From positions 1-13,875 of the forward strand of contig CAMBUC010000022.1 in assembly GCA_945871045.1 (NCBI GenBank): a stretch of 13,875 nucleotides of DNA, given 5' to 3'. The translations under genes were made by a program, and so were the position numbers. Source of the stretch: an uncultured bacterium. Lineage in GTDB: Bacteria; Bacillota; Clostridia; Lachnospirales; Lachnospiraceae. Of the stretch, positions 6,922 to 13,875 are shown in pieces. The first letter of the stretch is position 1, and the number at the start of each line of letters is the position of its first letter. Below the pieces are notes generated by a model. It worked only from the letters and a program-made list of their open reading frames with translations, made no database searches and had not been told where the DNA came from.

Positions 6922-8412
6922 CTACCTTTTCTCGATAATATAATACACACCGTTCTCCTTTGGACGGATCGGATATTCCCGCAGCAGCACCAGATCACCG
7001 TGCAGGCGCAGATTTTTCTTCACAAAACCTTCCTCATCGGAATATAAAAACAAATGTCCCCGGGTCGCCAGAAGGCTTTCAAACTGGCAAAAACATCCGC
7101 TGTAAAAGGCGTCTAACTCTTCTTTTGTCTTTTTTCCGCGCCTGGGCATGTCTGCAAAGATCTCTGTCATCTGATGTTTGGATGAAAAATCCAAAAAATC
7201 CTTCATGATGAAGTTGCAATCTACGCCGGCGGCTTTCGCATTTTCTTTTGCTCCGTCAATTGCTTCACCATAAATATCCACCGCATAATCATCGTATGTT
7301 TTCATGCGCAGATTCCGCTCGATCACGAATGTGCCTACCCCGCAGAGGGCATCCAGAACCACTGCATCTTCTGACAGATACGGTCTGGCCAGCTCTATGA
7401 GCGCTGCCGCAAGAGACGGATGCATTGACGCCGAGATCGTACGTTTTCTCCATTCAAAACGGTCATCGGGAATCGTATACAATTTCACACAAGGATAAAA
7501 ACTTCCGTCTTTTGTCCGTGCCAAACGGATCTCTACCTCATAATCCGTGGTAGAATTTTGCAGTTTCCCTCCACTCTGCTGTTCTAACTCCTGGGCCAGT
7601 TTTTTAGCCAGTTTCCCTTTTTCTGCCGGATCTGTGATCCCCCGCAGTTCCACACGAAAATAAAAGGGTGCAGTCTCCCGATGGCTGGATTCCAAGAGTT
7701 CGATCAAATTGGAAGCCATCAGAGACTCTGCCAGTTGGGTCGGTGTTCCTACGATCGTCTTTTTTACATTCAATGCATGAAGGAGTTCCCTGTAGGTATG
7801 TAATTTGCACAGCGCATCCAGTTCTGTGGTGCGTACCATCACGCCCATGGGATGAACGGTTGTCTGCACACCGTTTTTGCTATAGGATTCGATCTGTTTT
7901 TTTAACGGTTCACGGAGTGTGCGCTCCGTGGTAAAGATCAGATCGTTTTTCCGCTTCCATCCGATAAATGTGTGTTTTTGCAGCACACCGGATTGTGCCA
8001 AAAGCTGCTGTAAAAGCCCCCGTTCCTCAGTCACATGCTTCACTTCTTCTTCCTTTGGCTCATAGGCAAGCAATTCCTCATATCGTTCCTGAAGGGAATC
8101 GATATATTCCGTCACATCCAGCGCCTTTAATGCTGTCAGATAGGAACTGCGCACAAAGCGTGTTTTCTCCACCTCATAGGCACGGTACAACGCCTGCGCA
8201 TCTTCCTGGGCACGCAGTTCTCCAATCAAAAGCGCTGCATTTTTCCGGACTTTTGCATCATCATCAGCCAGCAGCGAGGCGATGACGGAAGGATCGATCT
8301 CCCCCTCTAAAAGTTCCTCTGCCACCTGCGGATCTTTGCATAGTTTCTTCAGTTCGATCAGGTTCGCACGGATCTCCTCGCCGCGGCAGATCGCTTCGTA
8401 ATTTTTATTCAT
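6922..8412 (-). CDS. Putative RNA methyltransferase: helical-repeat, THUMP-like and UPF0020-type domains
   Basis: This is a 496-aa predicted cytoplasmic protein. Residues 1-120 are helical with HEAT-like repeats (for example DPSVIASLLADDDAKVRKNAAL, 40-61). Residues about 150-320 resemble a THUMP-containing RNA-binding region, including STTDYEVEIRL (287-297). The C terminus is a Rossmann methyltransferase: ISASMHPSLAAALIELARPY (326-345), then the SAM motif I VVLDALCGVGTFVIE (351-365). Relatives of this class (RlmL, Trm11/14) methylate N2 of guanine in rRNA or tRNA. The motif IV position, normally (N/D)PPY/F, reads DMPRR (421-425), so activity or base preference may differ. The start overlaps the amidase stop by 8 bp, with GGAGA about 9 bp upstream. 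The substrate is unknown and the link to tetrapyrrole genes may be only transcriptional. Confidence 0.8.
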   Translation of the reverse strand: MNKNYEAICRGEEIRANLIELKKLCKDPQVAEELLEGEIDPSVIASLLADDDAKVRKNAALLIGELRAQEDAQALYRAYEVEKTRFVRSSYLTALKALDVTEYIDSLQERYEELLAYEPKEEEVKHVTEERGLLQQLLAQSGVLQKHTFIGWKRKNDLIFTTERTLREPLKKQIESYSKNGVQTTVHPMGVMVRTTELDALCKLHTYRELLHALNVKKTIVGTPTQLAESLMASNLIELLESSHRETAPFYFRVELRGITDPAEKGKLAKKLAQELEQQSGGKLQNSTTDYEVEIRLARTKDGSFYPCVKLYTIPDDRFEWRKRTISASMHPSLAAALIELARPYLSEDAVVLDALCGVGTFVIERNLRMKTYDDYAVDIYGEAIDGAKENAKAAGVDCNFIMKDFLDFSSKHQMTEIFADMPRRGKKTKEELDAFYSGCFCQFESLLATRGHLFLYSDEEGFVKKNLRLHGDLVLLREYPIRPKENGVYYIIEKR

Positions 8413-9133
8413 TCGTTTTATTCTCCATATAGATAGTTACGTCTTCTAAAAAGGATTCCCATTCTTCTTCATGCTCCACAAAATATTTGGGGCAGTTTTT
8501 CCCTGTCACATCATAATGACGCAGCAGGTCATCCGCTGTCAACTCATATCGAAAACAAAGCCAGGAGACCAGTTCCACGAGAGAATCATAGGTTTCCCCG
8601 GTAAATTTTCCACTGTCGTCCAAAATGCAGCATTCAATAGAAATCGTATCTTTATTCCGTTCGTTGGATGCATAGGACCACTCGTCACAAGGGATACACT
8701 GCACGATCTCGCCCTCTGTTCCGATGATGAAATGGCTGCTTGCCTTCGTGGCATGAGAGTCCTTCAGTCCCTCAAAATAATTGCGGTTTTCCATGGCAGA
8801 AGTACCGGGATTCGCTGTATAATGCACGACGATCCCTTTCACCTGGTCTAAGGAAAAACCCGGTCTGGAATATTCATTGACGGTTAAAAGCCTGACATCC
8901 AGCGGCGGACGGTCCATCTCCGTTACTTCTCTTGGTCCCTTTGCCGAAAGGGATGGTTCTAACTGCACACGATCACTTCCCATGACGATCCGTGTCCGTT
9001 TATGCCTTATGACCAGTCCTGCGATCACCAGACAGGAAATTACCAGGATCACCATGAGGATCGCCAGTACCATTCGCTTTTCTCTTCTTTTTCGTTCCCT
9101 CAGCCGTCTTTGTCTGAGTGTACTTTCATCCAA
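8405..9133 (-). CDS. Membrane-anchored N-acetylmuramoyl-L-alanine amidase (Amidase_2/PGRP type)
   Basis: This enzyme is predicted to cut the bond between N-acetylmuramic acid and L-alanine in peptidoglycan. Numbered from the TTG at 9131-9133 it is 242 aa: a very basic cytoplasmic tail (RQRRLRERKRREKR), one membrane segment (about 21-42), a linker, then the catalytic domain outside. Zinc ligands fit His104 (VVHYTANPG), His206 (RHYDVTG) and Cys214 (KNCPKYF); SSHFIIG (132-138) and ISIEC are also typical. The TTG start gives an 8-bp overlap with hemL and has AGGTGA 8 bp upstream; a GTG at 9145 or an ATG at 9169 are alternatives with poorer ribosome sites. It sits inside a tetrapyrrole operon, an unexpected place for a wall hydrolase. 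The family also includes spore-cortex and phage enzymes, but the signal-anchor and context suggest a housekeeping role. Confidence 0.85.
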   Translation of the reverse strand: MDESTLRQRRLRERKRREKRMVLAILMVILVISCLVIAGLVIRHKRTRIVMGSDRVQLEPSLSAKGPREVTEMDRPPLDVRLLTVNEYSRPGFSLDQVKGIVVHYTANPGTSAMENRNYFEGLKDSHATKASSHFIIGTEGEIVQCIPCDEWSYASNERNKDTISIECCILDDSGKFTGETYDSLVELVSWLCFRYELTADDLLRHYDVTGKNCPKYFVEHEEEWESFLEDVTIYMENKTNE

Positions 9134-10418
9134 TCGTCTCTTCACCTGCCAAATATTCCATTGCCACATCTATGGTATGGTCCAACTGTTCTGTCGTGTG
9201 TGCCATCGAAAGGAACATCGCCTCAAACTGTGCAGGCGCCAGATAGATTCCCCGATCTAGCATATAATTACAATAATCGGCATACAAACTTGTATCCGAA
9301 GTCTTTGCGCTCTCGTAATCACGGACCGTCTCTCCTGTAAAAAAGAGACTTCCGAGGGATCCTATATGGTTCACCTGATACGGTTTTCCCGCTGCTTCTA
9401 CTGCAACAGACAGTTTCTGGAAGAAGATCTCGGACTTCTCATTTAACTGCCTGTAATACTCCGGGTGATCACGCAAAATCGATAACTGGGCAAACCCTGC
9501 CGCCATAGCCACCGGATTCCCGCTTAAAGTTCCTGCCTGATAAACAGGTCCCACGGGCGCCACCATTTCCATGATCTCTCTTCGTCCGCCATAAGCGCCT
9601 ACCGGCATGCCCGCTCCGATGATCTTTCCATAAGTGGTCAGATCCGGTCTCACGCCGAAATACTCCTGTGCCCCGCCAAAACTAAGACGAAATCCTGTGA
9701 TCACTTCATCAAAGATCAAGAGTGCTCCATACCGGGTACACAGATAGCGCAGTCCCTCTAAAAATCCGGTTTCCGGTAAAACAACACCCATATTTGCAGC
9801 CACCGGCTCTACGATCACACAAGCGATCTCCCCGGGAAACTGCCGAAACAGTTCTTCTACGGAATCCAGATCATTGTAAGATGCAGTTAACGTATCTTTT
9901 GTGCAGCCTTGCGGGACGCCTGCGGAATCAGGAATTCCCGCTGTCATTGCTCCGCTTCCTGCCTTTACCAACAGGCCATCCGAATGGCCATGATAGCAGC
10001 CGGTAAATTTCACGATCTTATCTCTTCCGGTAAATCCCCGCGCTGTACGGATCGCACTCATCACGGCTTCCGTTCCGGAATTGACCATTCTGATCATATC
10101 GATAGAGGGAATGTTGTCACAGATCAGTTTTGCCATTTCTACTTCGATTTTTGTCGCCGCACCAAAACTGAGACCTCTCGCACATGCATCGATCACCGCC
10201 TCCAAAACCTCCGGATGACTATGACCGAGGATCATCGGTCCCCATGACCCGATAAAATCGATATATTCCTTTCCATCTTCATCCCACATCTTTGCTCCCG
10301 ATGCCCGGGCGATCATACGGGGCGTAGAACCGATGGAGCCAAAGGCACGCACCGGAGAATTCACACCGCCGGGAATAAATTTTATCGCTTCTTCAAAGAG
10401 TTCTTCTGATCTTGTCAT
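9126..10418 (-). CDS. hemL: Glutamate-1-semialdehyde 2,1-aminomutase
   Basis: HemL is a PLP enzyme that converts glutamate-1-semialdehyde to 5-aminolevulinate, the last step of the C5 route. At 430 aa it has the normal length. Diagnostic segments are the N-terminal FIPGGVNSPVRAFG (14-27), NSGTEAVMSAIRTARG (113-128), the PLP-contact FDEVITGFR (236-244) and the Schiff-base lysine in TTYGKIIGAGMPVGAYGG (Lys265). I chose the ATG at 10416-10418 because its first base is shared with the hemB stop (TAATG), which fits translational coupling; an in-frame ATG 27 bp upstream would add MHAERIDRI, which is not family-like. The substrate supplier, glutamyl-tRNA reductase (HemA), is not in the window and is expected upstream of hemC. 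Confidence 0.97.
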   Translation of the reverse strand: MTRSEELFEEAIKFIPGGVNSPVRAFGSIGSTPRMIARASGAKMWDEDGKEYIDFIGSWGPMILGHSHPEVLEAVIDACARGLSFGAATKIEVEMAKLICDNIPSIDMIRMVNSGTEAVMSAIRTARGFTGRDKIVKFTGCYHGHSDGLLVKAGSGAMTAGIPDSAGVPQGCTKDTLTASYNDLDSVEELFRQFPGEIACVIVEPVAANMGVVLPETGFLEGLRYLCTRYGALLIFDEVITGFRLSFGGAQEYFGVRPDLTTYGKIIGAGMPVGAYGGRREIMEMVAPVGPVYQAGTLSGNPVAMAAGFAQLSILRDHPEYYRQLNEKSEIFFQKLSVAVEAAGKPYQVNHIGSLGSLFFTGETVRDYESAKTSDTSLYADYCNYMLDRGIYLAPAQFEAMFLSMAHTTEQLDHTIDVAMEYLAGEETIG

Positions 10419-11395
10419 TATCCGATCAATCCTTTCCGCATGCATGCTGCCAATTCTTTTGCAAAATACGTAATGTAAATATCTGCCCCTGCACGATAGG
10501 CACTGACTGCCATCTCACACATAATCCGTTCTTCATCGATATATCCGGCTGCTGCCGTTGTTTTTACCATGGAATATTCTCCACTGACACTGTAAGCAGC
10601 CACCGGTACATGGGTTGCATCCTTCGTCTCACGGATCAGATCTCCGTAGCAGGCTGCCGGTTTTACCATCACGATATCCGCGCCCTCTTCCACGTCCAAA
10701 AGAACTTCTTTTATGGCTTCTCTGCGGTTATGGAAATCCATCTGATAACTCTTTCGGTCTCCAAAACTGGGAGCTGAATCTGCTGCATCACGAAACGGTC
10801 CATAGAAGGAGGATGCAAATTTTGCAGAATACGCCATGATGGGAATGTGGCTGTAACCGTTTTCATCCAGCGCCTCCCGAATCGCAGCCACTCTTCCATC
10901 CATCATATCGGAAGGAGCGATCATATCAGCCCCTGCCTCGGCCTGTGCAACGGCGATCTTTTGCAGGTATACTAATGTGGCATCATTGTCCACATCCTCC
11001 CCGTGTAAGATGCCGCAGTGACCGTGTGATGTATACTCGCACATGCACAGATCCGCCACATAATACATTTGTGGATGAGTCTGTTTTCCATGGCGCAGTG
11101 CCTGCTGCACGATTCCGTTGTGATCATATGCACCGCTTCCGGTCTCATCCTTATGTTCCGGAATGCCAAAGAGCATGACTGCATGTACGCCTGCTGCTTC
11201 CAGTTCCTCTAAACACTCATCCATCCGGTCGATGCTATAGCGGTACTGGTCAGGCATGGATGTGATCTCTTCTTTTCTATTTTGTCCCTCTACCACAAAC
11301 ATCGGGTAAATGAGAGAGTCCGGGCTGATGCGCGTCTCGCGCACCAGGTTTCTGATCCGGCTGCTTGTGCGCAGTCGTCTGGGTCTTTGTATCAT
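10418..11395 (-). CDS. hemB: Delta-aminolevulinic acid dehydratase (porphobilinogen synthase)
   Basis: HemB condenses two 5-aminolevulinate molecules to porphobilinogen. The chosen product is 325 aa, normal for the family. Visible are the zinc site LCMCEYTSHGHCG with Cys117, Cys119 and Cys127 (the zinc-dependent rather than magnesium-only type), the two active-site lysines Lys192 (MAYSAKFASSFYGPFR) and Lys245 (IVMVKPA), and the C-terminal VSGEYSM. I chose the ATG at 11393-11395 (MIQRPRRLRTS) because it matches the family N terminus and has AAAGG 9 bp upstream. An in-frame ATG at 11435-11437 would begin inside the inverted-repeat element and adds residues not seen in the family. The end of that element lies about 20 bp before the start codon, so a folded transcript could influence ribosome access. 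Confidence 0.96.
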   Translation of the reverse strand: MIQRPRRLRTSSRIRNLVRETRISPDSLIYPMFVVEGQNRKEEITSMPDQYRYSIDRMDECLEELEAAGVHAVMLFGIPEHKDETGSGAYDHNGIVQQALRHGKQTHPQMYYVADLCMCEYTSHGHCGILHGEDVDNDATLVYLQKIAVAQAEAGADMIAPSDMMDGRVAAIREALDENGYSHIPIMAYSAKFASSFYGPFRDAADSAPSFGDRKSYQMDFHNRREAIKEVLLDVEEGADIVMVKPAACYGDLIRETKDATHVPVAAYSVSGEYSMVKTTAAAGYIDEERIMCEMAVSAYRAGADIYITYFAKELAACMRKGLIG

Positions 11396-11414
11396 TTTTT
11401 CTGCCTTTCTATAC

Positions 11415-11564
11415 GCACCTGAGAAGCATATTTCCATGTAAGACGCGCTTTCGCTCCGCTCAAAGCGTAGCGGATACTAAGGATTTTTCATCGTGATTAC
11501 TCGAAAAATCCAAGTACCGACGCTTTTCGAGGGTCTTCCATTGGAAATCATGCTTCTCAGGTGC
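11415..11564. repeat. 150-bp composite palindromic element between cobA-hemD and hemB
   Basis: The ends are a perfect 15-bp inverted repeat: GCACCTGAGAAGCAT (11415-11429) and ATGCTTCTCAGGTGC (11550-11564). Pairing continues inward with small bulges through ATTTCCA and AAGAC to about 11444 and 11533. Inside are GGATTTTTC (11481-11489) with GAAAAATCC (11503-11511), 13-nt loop, extended outward by partly matching TACT/AGTA sequence, and a GC-rich branch with CGCTTT/AAAGCG (11446-11451, 11462-11467) or, alternatively, CCGCT/AGCGG (11456-11460, 11469-11473). The whole could fold as a branched hairpin RNA. It has no coding capacity, and no clear target-site duplication is seen. It could be a dispersed extragenic repeat (MITE-like) or a structured regulatory RNA. 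Confidence 0.8.
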
Positions 11565-11577
11565 TTCGTCTACGAAA

Positions 11578-11596
11578 ATCAATTAAGTAAATTGAT
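11578..11596 (-). other. Small AT-rich hairpin just after the cobA-hemD stop
   Basis: Read on the minus strand, ATCAATT and AATTGAT form a perfect 7-bp stem around a 5-nt loop, two bases after the TAA stop, and are followed by TTTT. It is too AT-rich and its T run too short for a confident terminator. It might act as a weak attenuator or as a 3'-end stabiliser ahead of the palindromic element. Confidence 0.35.
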
Positions 11597-11598
11597 AG

Positions 11599-13167
11599 TT
11601 ACTTCTTTTCATTGGTATATATAGATTCCGTTAACTGTAACAACCCTTCCACAGATGCTTCCTCTGCTACATATACATTCATGCCGGCTTTTCTTGCTTC
11701 GTTTGCAGTCATCTCGCCGATACAGAGCGCTTTTATCTTTGTGGGGTCTGCTTTGGTATTGGCCCGCAAGAATGCCCGCACCGTGGAAGCACTGGTAAAA
11801 TAGATGCCGTCGATGGTATCTTCTGCCAAGAACTGTGTGATGGATGTCACATGGTTCTTCTTTTCTAATGTTTGATAGATCGCCAGATCTTTGATGGTTA
11901 GGGTCTTTCCCAGTGCCGATGCACGCTCCCTCATACAGGTTACTAATTTGGGGTTTCCGATGGAGGACCGGGCGATCAGCACGCGGCTTTGATCTACAAG
12001 GTTTTCTCCAAGCAGCGTTCCCAGTGATTCCCCATCATAAACCTCCGGTATCAGATCAGCCACAAGCCCATATTCACGGAGGGCTGACTTTGTGCCACTT
12101 CCGATTACTGCGATCTTCATGTTTCCAAGGGATCGTACATCCCGTCCGGTATCCCATAGCATCTGGATAAATGTGTGTACTCCGGCGGGTGATGTGAACA
12201 CTAACCAGTCATAATCCAGTGCCACGGTTTCCTTTAAAACCATCGGTTTTGTCTCGATCACAGGCTGCTCGATCACTTCAGCGCCACGCATACGAAGCAT
12301 CTGTGTCAACTCGTCCATTCGCTCTTTCGGTCTGGTCAGCACAAACCGCCGTCCAAATAAAGGCAATTTTTCATACCAGGACAATTTGTCGCTCAACTCC
12401 ACCACCGAACCAACCACAATGATCGCCGGTGTCTGCATATCTGCTTCGTTTACTGCTGCTTCTATGCCATGAAGCGGCGCAATGACCCGGCGCTGTGATG
12501 CGGTAGTTCCCCGCTCCATCACCGCTGCCGGTGTTTTGGGATCCATTCCTGCATGCAGCAGCCCGTGGACGATATCCGAAAGCGCAGACAGTCCCATCAG
12601 AAATACTAATGTCCCCTGTGTTTTTACATAGGCTTCAAAGGGCAGTTTCAAAGGCTTATCTGCCCGCTTATGCCCGGTGATGATATGGACACTGCTGGCA
12701 TGGTTTCGGTCTGTGACCGGGATCCCGTTATAAGCAGGCACTGCGATGGCACTGGTGACTCCCGGAACCACTTCATAGGCAATTCCATGTTCCCGAAGTT
12801 TTAGTATTTCTTCCGCACCTCTGCCGAATAAAAAAGGATCTCCGCCTTTTAAACGTACCACACGTTTTCCTTCCAATGCTTTTTTCACCAGCAGTTCATT
12901 GATCTGCTCCTGGGCCATGGCATGATCGCCGGCTCTTTTTCCCACATAGATCCGCTCCGCATGATCCGGAATCATTGCAAGCACTCCTGCACTTACCAGC
13001 GCATCATAAACGACTACCTCAGCCATTGAAAGGACTGCTTTTCCTTTCAATGTAAATAATCCCGGATCGGAAGGACCTGCTCCGACTAACCAGACCTTTC
13101 CCTTCTTTGAGGACTGTTTTGTTGTCCTTGCTTTTAATGCGTGTTCCCTAGCTTCTGATCTTCTCAT
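11599..13167 (-). CDS. cobA-hemD: Fused uroporphyrinogen-III C-methyltransferase / uroporphyrinogen-III synthase
   Basis: The two-domain product (522 aa) closes hydroxymethylbilane to uroporphyrinogen III (C-terminal HemD half) and methylates it twice with SAM to precorrin-2 (N-terminal CobA/SUMT half), the branch to siroheme and cobalamin. SUMT motifs are VWLVGAGPSDPGLFTLKG (25-42), VVRLKGGDPFLFGRG (103-117), VPGVTSAIAVPAYNGIPVT (134-152) and AVMERGTTASQRRV (215-228). HemD begins near FGRRFVLTRP (271-280) and runs to the end; its sequence is weakly conserved, as usual. The fusion is common in Clostridia. The ATG overlaps the hemC stop by 4 bp (ATGA), with GAGG about 8 bp upstream. About 23 residues, basic and Ser/Thr-rich, precede the SUMT core and are unusual in composition. 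A sirohydrochlorin dehydrogenase/chelatase is not in the window. Confidence 0.96.
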   Translation of the reverse strand: MRRSEAREHALKARTTKQSSKKGKVWLVGAGPSDPGLFTLKGKAVLSMAEVVVYDALVSAGVLAMIPDHAERIYVGKRAGDHAMAQEQINELLVKKALEGKRVVRLKGGDPFLFGRGAEEILKLREHGIAYEVVPGVTSAIAVPAYNGIPVTDRNHASSVHIITGHKRADKPLKLPFEAYVKTQGTLVFLMGLSALSDIVHGLLHAGMDPKTPAAVMERGTTASQRRVIAPLHGIEAAVNEADMQTPAIIVVGSVVELSDKLSWYEKLPLFGRRFVLTRPKERMDELTQMLRMRGAEVIEQPVIETKPMVLKETVALDYDWLVFTSPAGVHTFIQMLWDTGRDVRSLGNMKIAVIGSGTKSALREYGLVADLIPEVYDGESLGTLLGENLVDQSRVLIARSSIGNPKLVTCMRERASALGKTLTIKDLAIYQTLEKKNHVTSITQFLAEDTIDGIYFTSASTVRAFLRANTKADPTKIKALCIGEMTANEARKAGMNVYVAEEASVEGLLQLTESIYTNEKK

Positions 13168-13826
13168 AATCCATCCCTCATATATCGCGCCAGTCCGATA
13201 CCTGTCTGCTCTGCCTGATGACGGCTGCCACTGGCGCTTTCATAGGCATAACTGCCATCATAAGTATCACAAAATCCATATAAGATCAACTGATCGTTCT
13301 CCACCTTCGCGTATGCTGTAATCGGTGAACTGCAGCCGCCATCCAATTCCCTCACAAAAGCTCGCTCGGCTTCTGCCATCACCTGACTGTCTGCATCAAA
13401 AAATCCCTTCAAAAAGGAGTCATCCTCTCCTGCTCTTCCCTGCACCGCAAGGATCCCCTGCCCTGCTGCCGGAAGCAGTTCTGTCGGCTCAAAATATCTT
13501 GTGATCCGATCCTGTAACTGCAATCGCTTTAACCCTGCTGCTGCCAGGATGAGGGCACCGTATGCACCGTCATCCAGTTTGTTTAATCTTGTCAGCACAT
13601 TTCCCCGCACCGGCAAAATCTCCAGATCCGGGTATTTGTTATGCAACTGCATACTCCTTCGCATACTGGATGTGCCAACCGGCTTTGTTTGATCCCACTG
13701 CATCACACCTTTCGGCAGCACCAGAACATCCCGCGCATCCTCCCGTTTGGAATATCCAAGGATCGGTAACTGTTCCGGAACCTCCATGGGAACATCCTTC
13801 AAGGAATGTACGCAGGCATCAGTACC
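13164..13826 (-). CDS. hemC: Hydroxymethylbilane synthase (porphobilinogen deaminase), 5' end disrupted
   Basis: HemC polymerises four porphobilinogens into hydroxymethylbilane on a dipyrromethane cofactor. The reading frame visible here begins at DACVHSLKDVP (the family's xxVHSxKDVP site) and continues intact through GTSSMRRSMQL, LPVRGNVLTRL, LPAAGQGILAVQ and the cofactor-bearing cysteine in LDGGCSSPI (codon 13332-13334), ending in a normal C-terminal domain. The N-terminal 70-80 residues are missing: an in-frame TAA lies at 13827-13829, only 9 codons before LKDVP. Sequence upstream of the stop in another frame reads AEKSL, similar to what HemC should encode there, so one or more small indels seem present near 13827-13850. 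Whether this is true decay or a sequence error near the window end cannot be told. A TTG start at 13802 would make a non-functional fragment. Confidence 0.85.
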   Translation of the reverse strand, partial: GTDACVHSLKDVPMEVPEQLPILGYSKREDARDVLVLPKGVMQWDQTKPVGTSSMRRSMQLHNKYPDLEILPVRGNVLTRLNKLDDGAYGALILAAAGLKRLQLQDRITRYFEPTELLPAAGQGILAVQGRAGEDDSFLKGFFDADSQVMAEAERAFVRELDGGCSSPITAYAKVENDQLILYGFCDTYDGSYAYESASGSRHQAEQTGIGLARYMRDGL

Positions 13827-13875
13827 TTAGAGATTTCTCAGCATAAAATCACCAGTTCTCCTTTCTGGACTAGAA

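Noticed and set aside
11435..11437. Upstream ATG as the hemB start
   Set aside because: It lies within the palindromic element, lacks a ribosome site and adds residues foreign to the family.

Overview
The window looks like chromosomal DNA of an anaerobic Gram-positive Firmicute, most likely a Lachnospiraceae-type Clostridium relative (Roseburia/Eubacterium/Coprococcus-like). This is inferred from the purine-rich Shine-Dalgarno sites, the moderate GC content, the glgC-glgD pair, the second type II topoisomerase pair, the fused CobA-HemD enzyme and the membrane protein with a PVNESTWEH motif. No 16S rRNA or other species marker is present, so the genus is not fixed. No rRNA, tRNA, CRISPR array, insertion sequence or phage gene was recognised.

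Layout. (1) Positions 1-2250, minus strand: a type II topoisomerase pair, B subunit (ParE/GyrB-like, complete) then A subunit (ParC/GyrA-like, cut by the window edge). (2) Positions 2251-2537: a short divergent promoter region with an extended -10 element facing each way. (3) Positions 2538-4885, plus strand: glgC and glgD, overlapping by 7 bp, making the two subunits of ADP-glucose pyrophosphorylase for glycogen synthesis, closed by a strong intrinsic terminator at 4904-4940. (4) Positions 4941-6594: an accessory-looking pocket with a small multi-pass membrane protein (possibly leaderless), about 400 bp with no convincing gene, and a RelE/ParE-type toxin-antitoxin pair with its own promoter and a candidate operator. 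(5) Positions 6595-13875, minus strand: a tightly packed run read as hemC (5' end broken), cobA-hemD fusion, a 150-bp palindromic element, hemB, hemL, a membrane-anchored N-acetylmuramoyl-L-alanine amidase, a HEAT/THUMP/methyltransferase protein and a small zinc-ribbon protein.

How the genes work together. HemL makes 5-aminolevulinate, HemB makes porphobilinogen, HemC makes hydroxymethylbilane, the HemD half closes it to uroporphyrinogen III, and the CobA half methylates that to precorrin-2. The products point to siroheme and/or cobalamin rather than protoheme, since no later heme gene is visible. HemA would be expected just upstream of hemC, outside the window. Almost every junction in this run overlaps by 1-8 bp, which suggests translational coupling and ties the amidase and methyltransferase to the tetrapyrrole transcript. 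The one outlier junction, cobA-hemD to hemB, holds the long palindromic element.

Most worth a second look: the palindromic element at 11415-11564; the frame break in hemC at 13827-13829 (decay or contig-end error); the methyltransferase whose usual (N/D)PPY motif reads DMPRR; the dyad over the toxin-antitoxin promoter and start codon; and the possible leaderless membrane-protein gene. I see no convincing wholly new multi-gene system.
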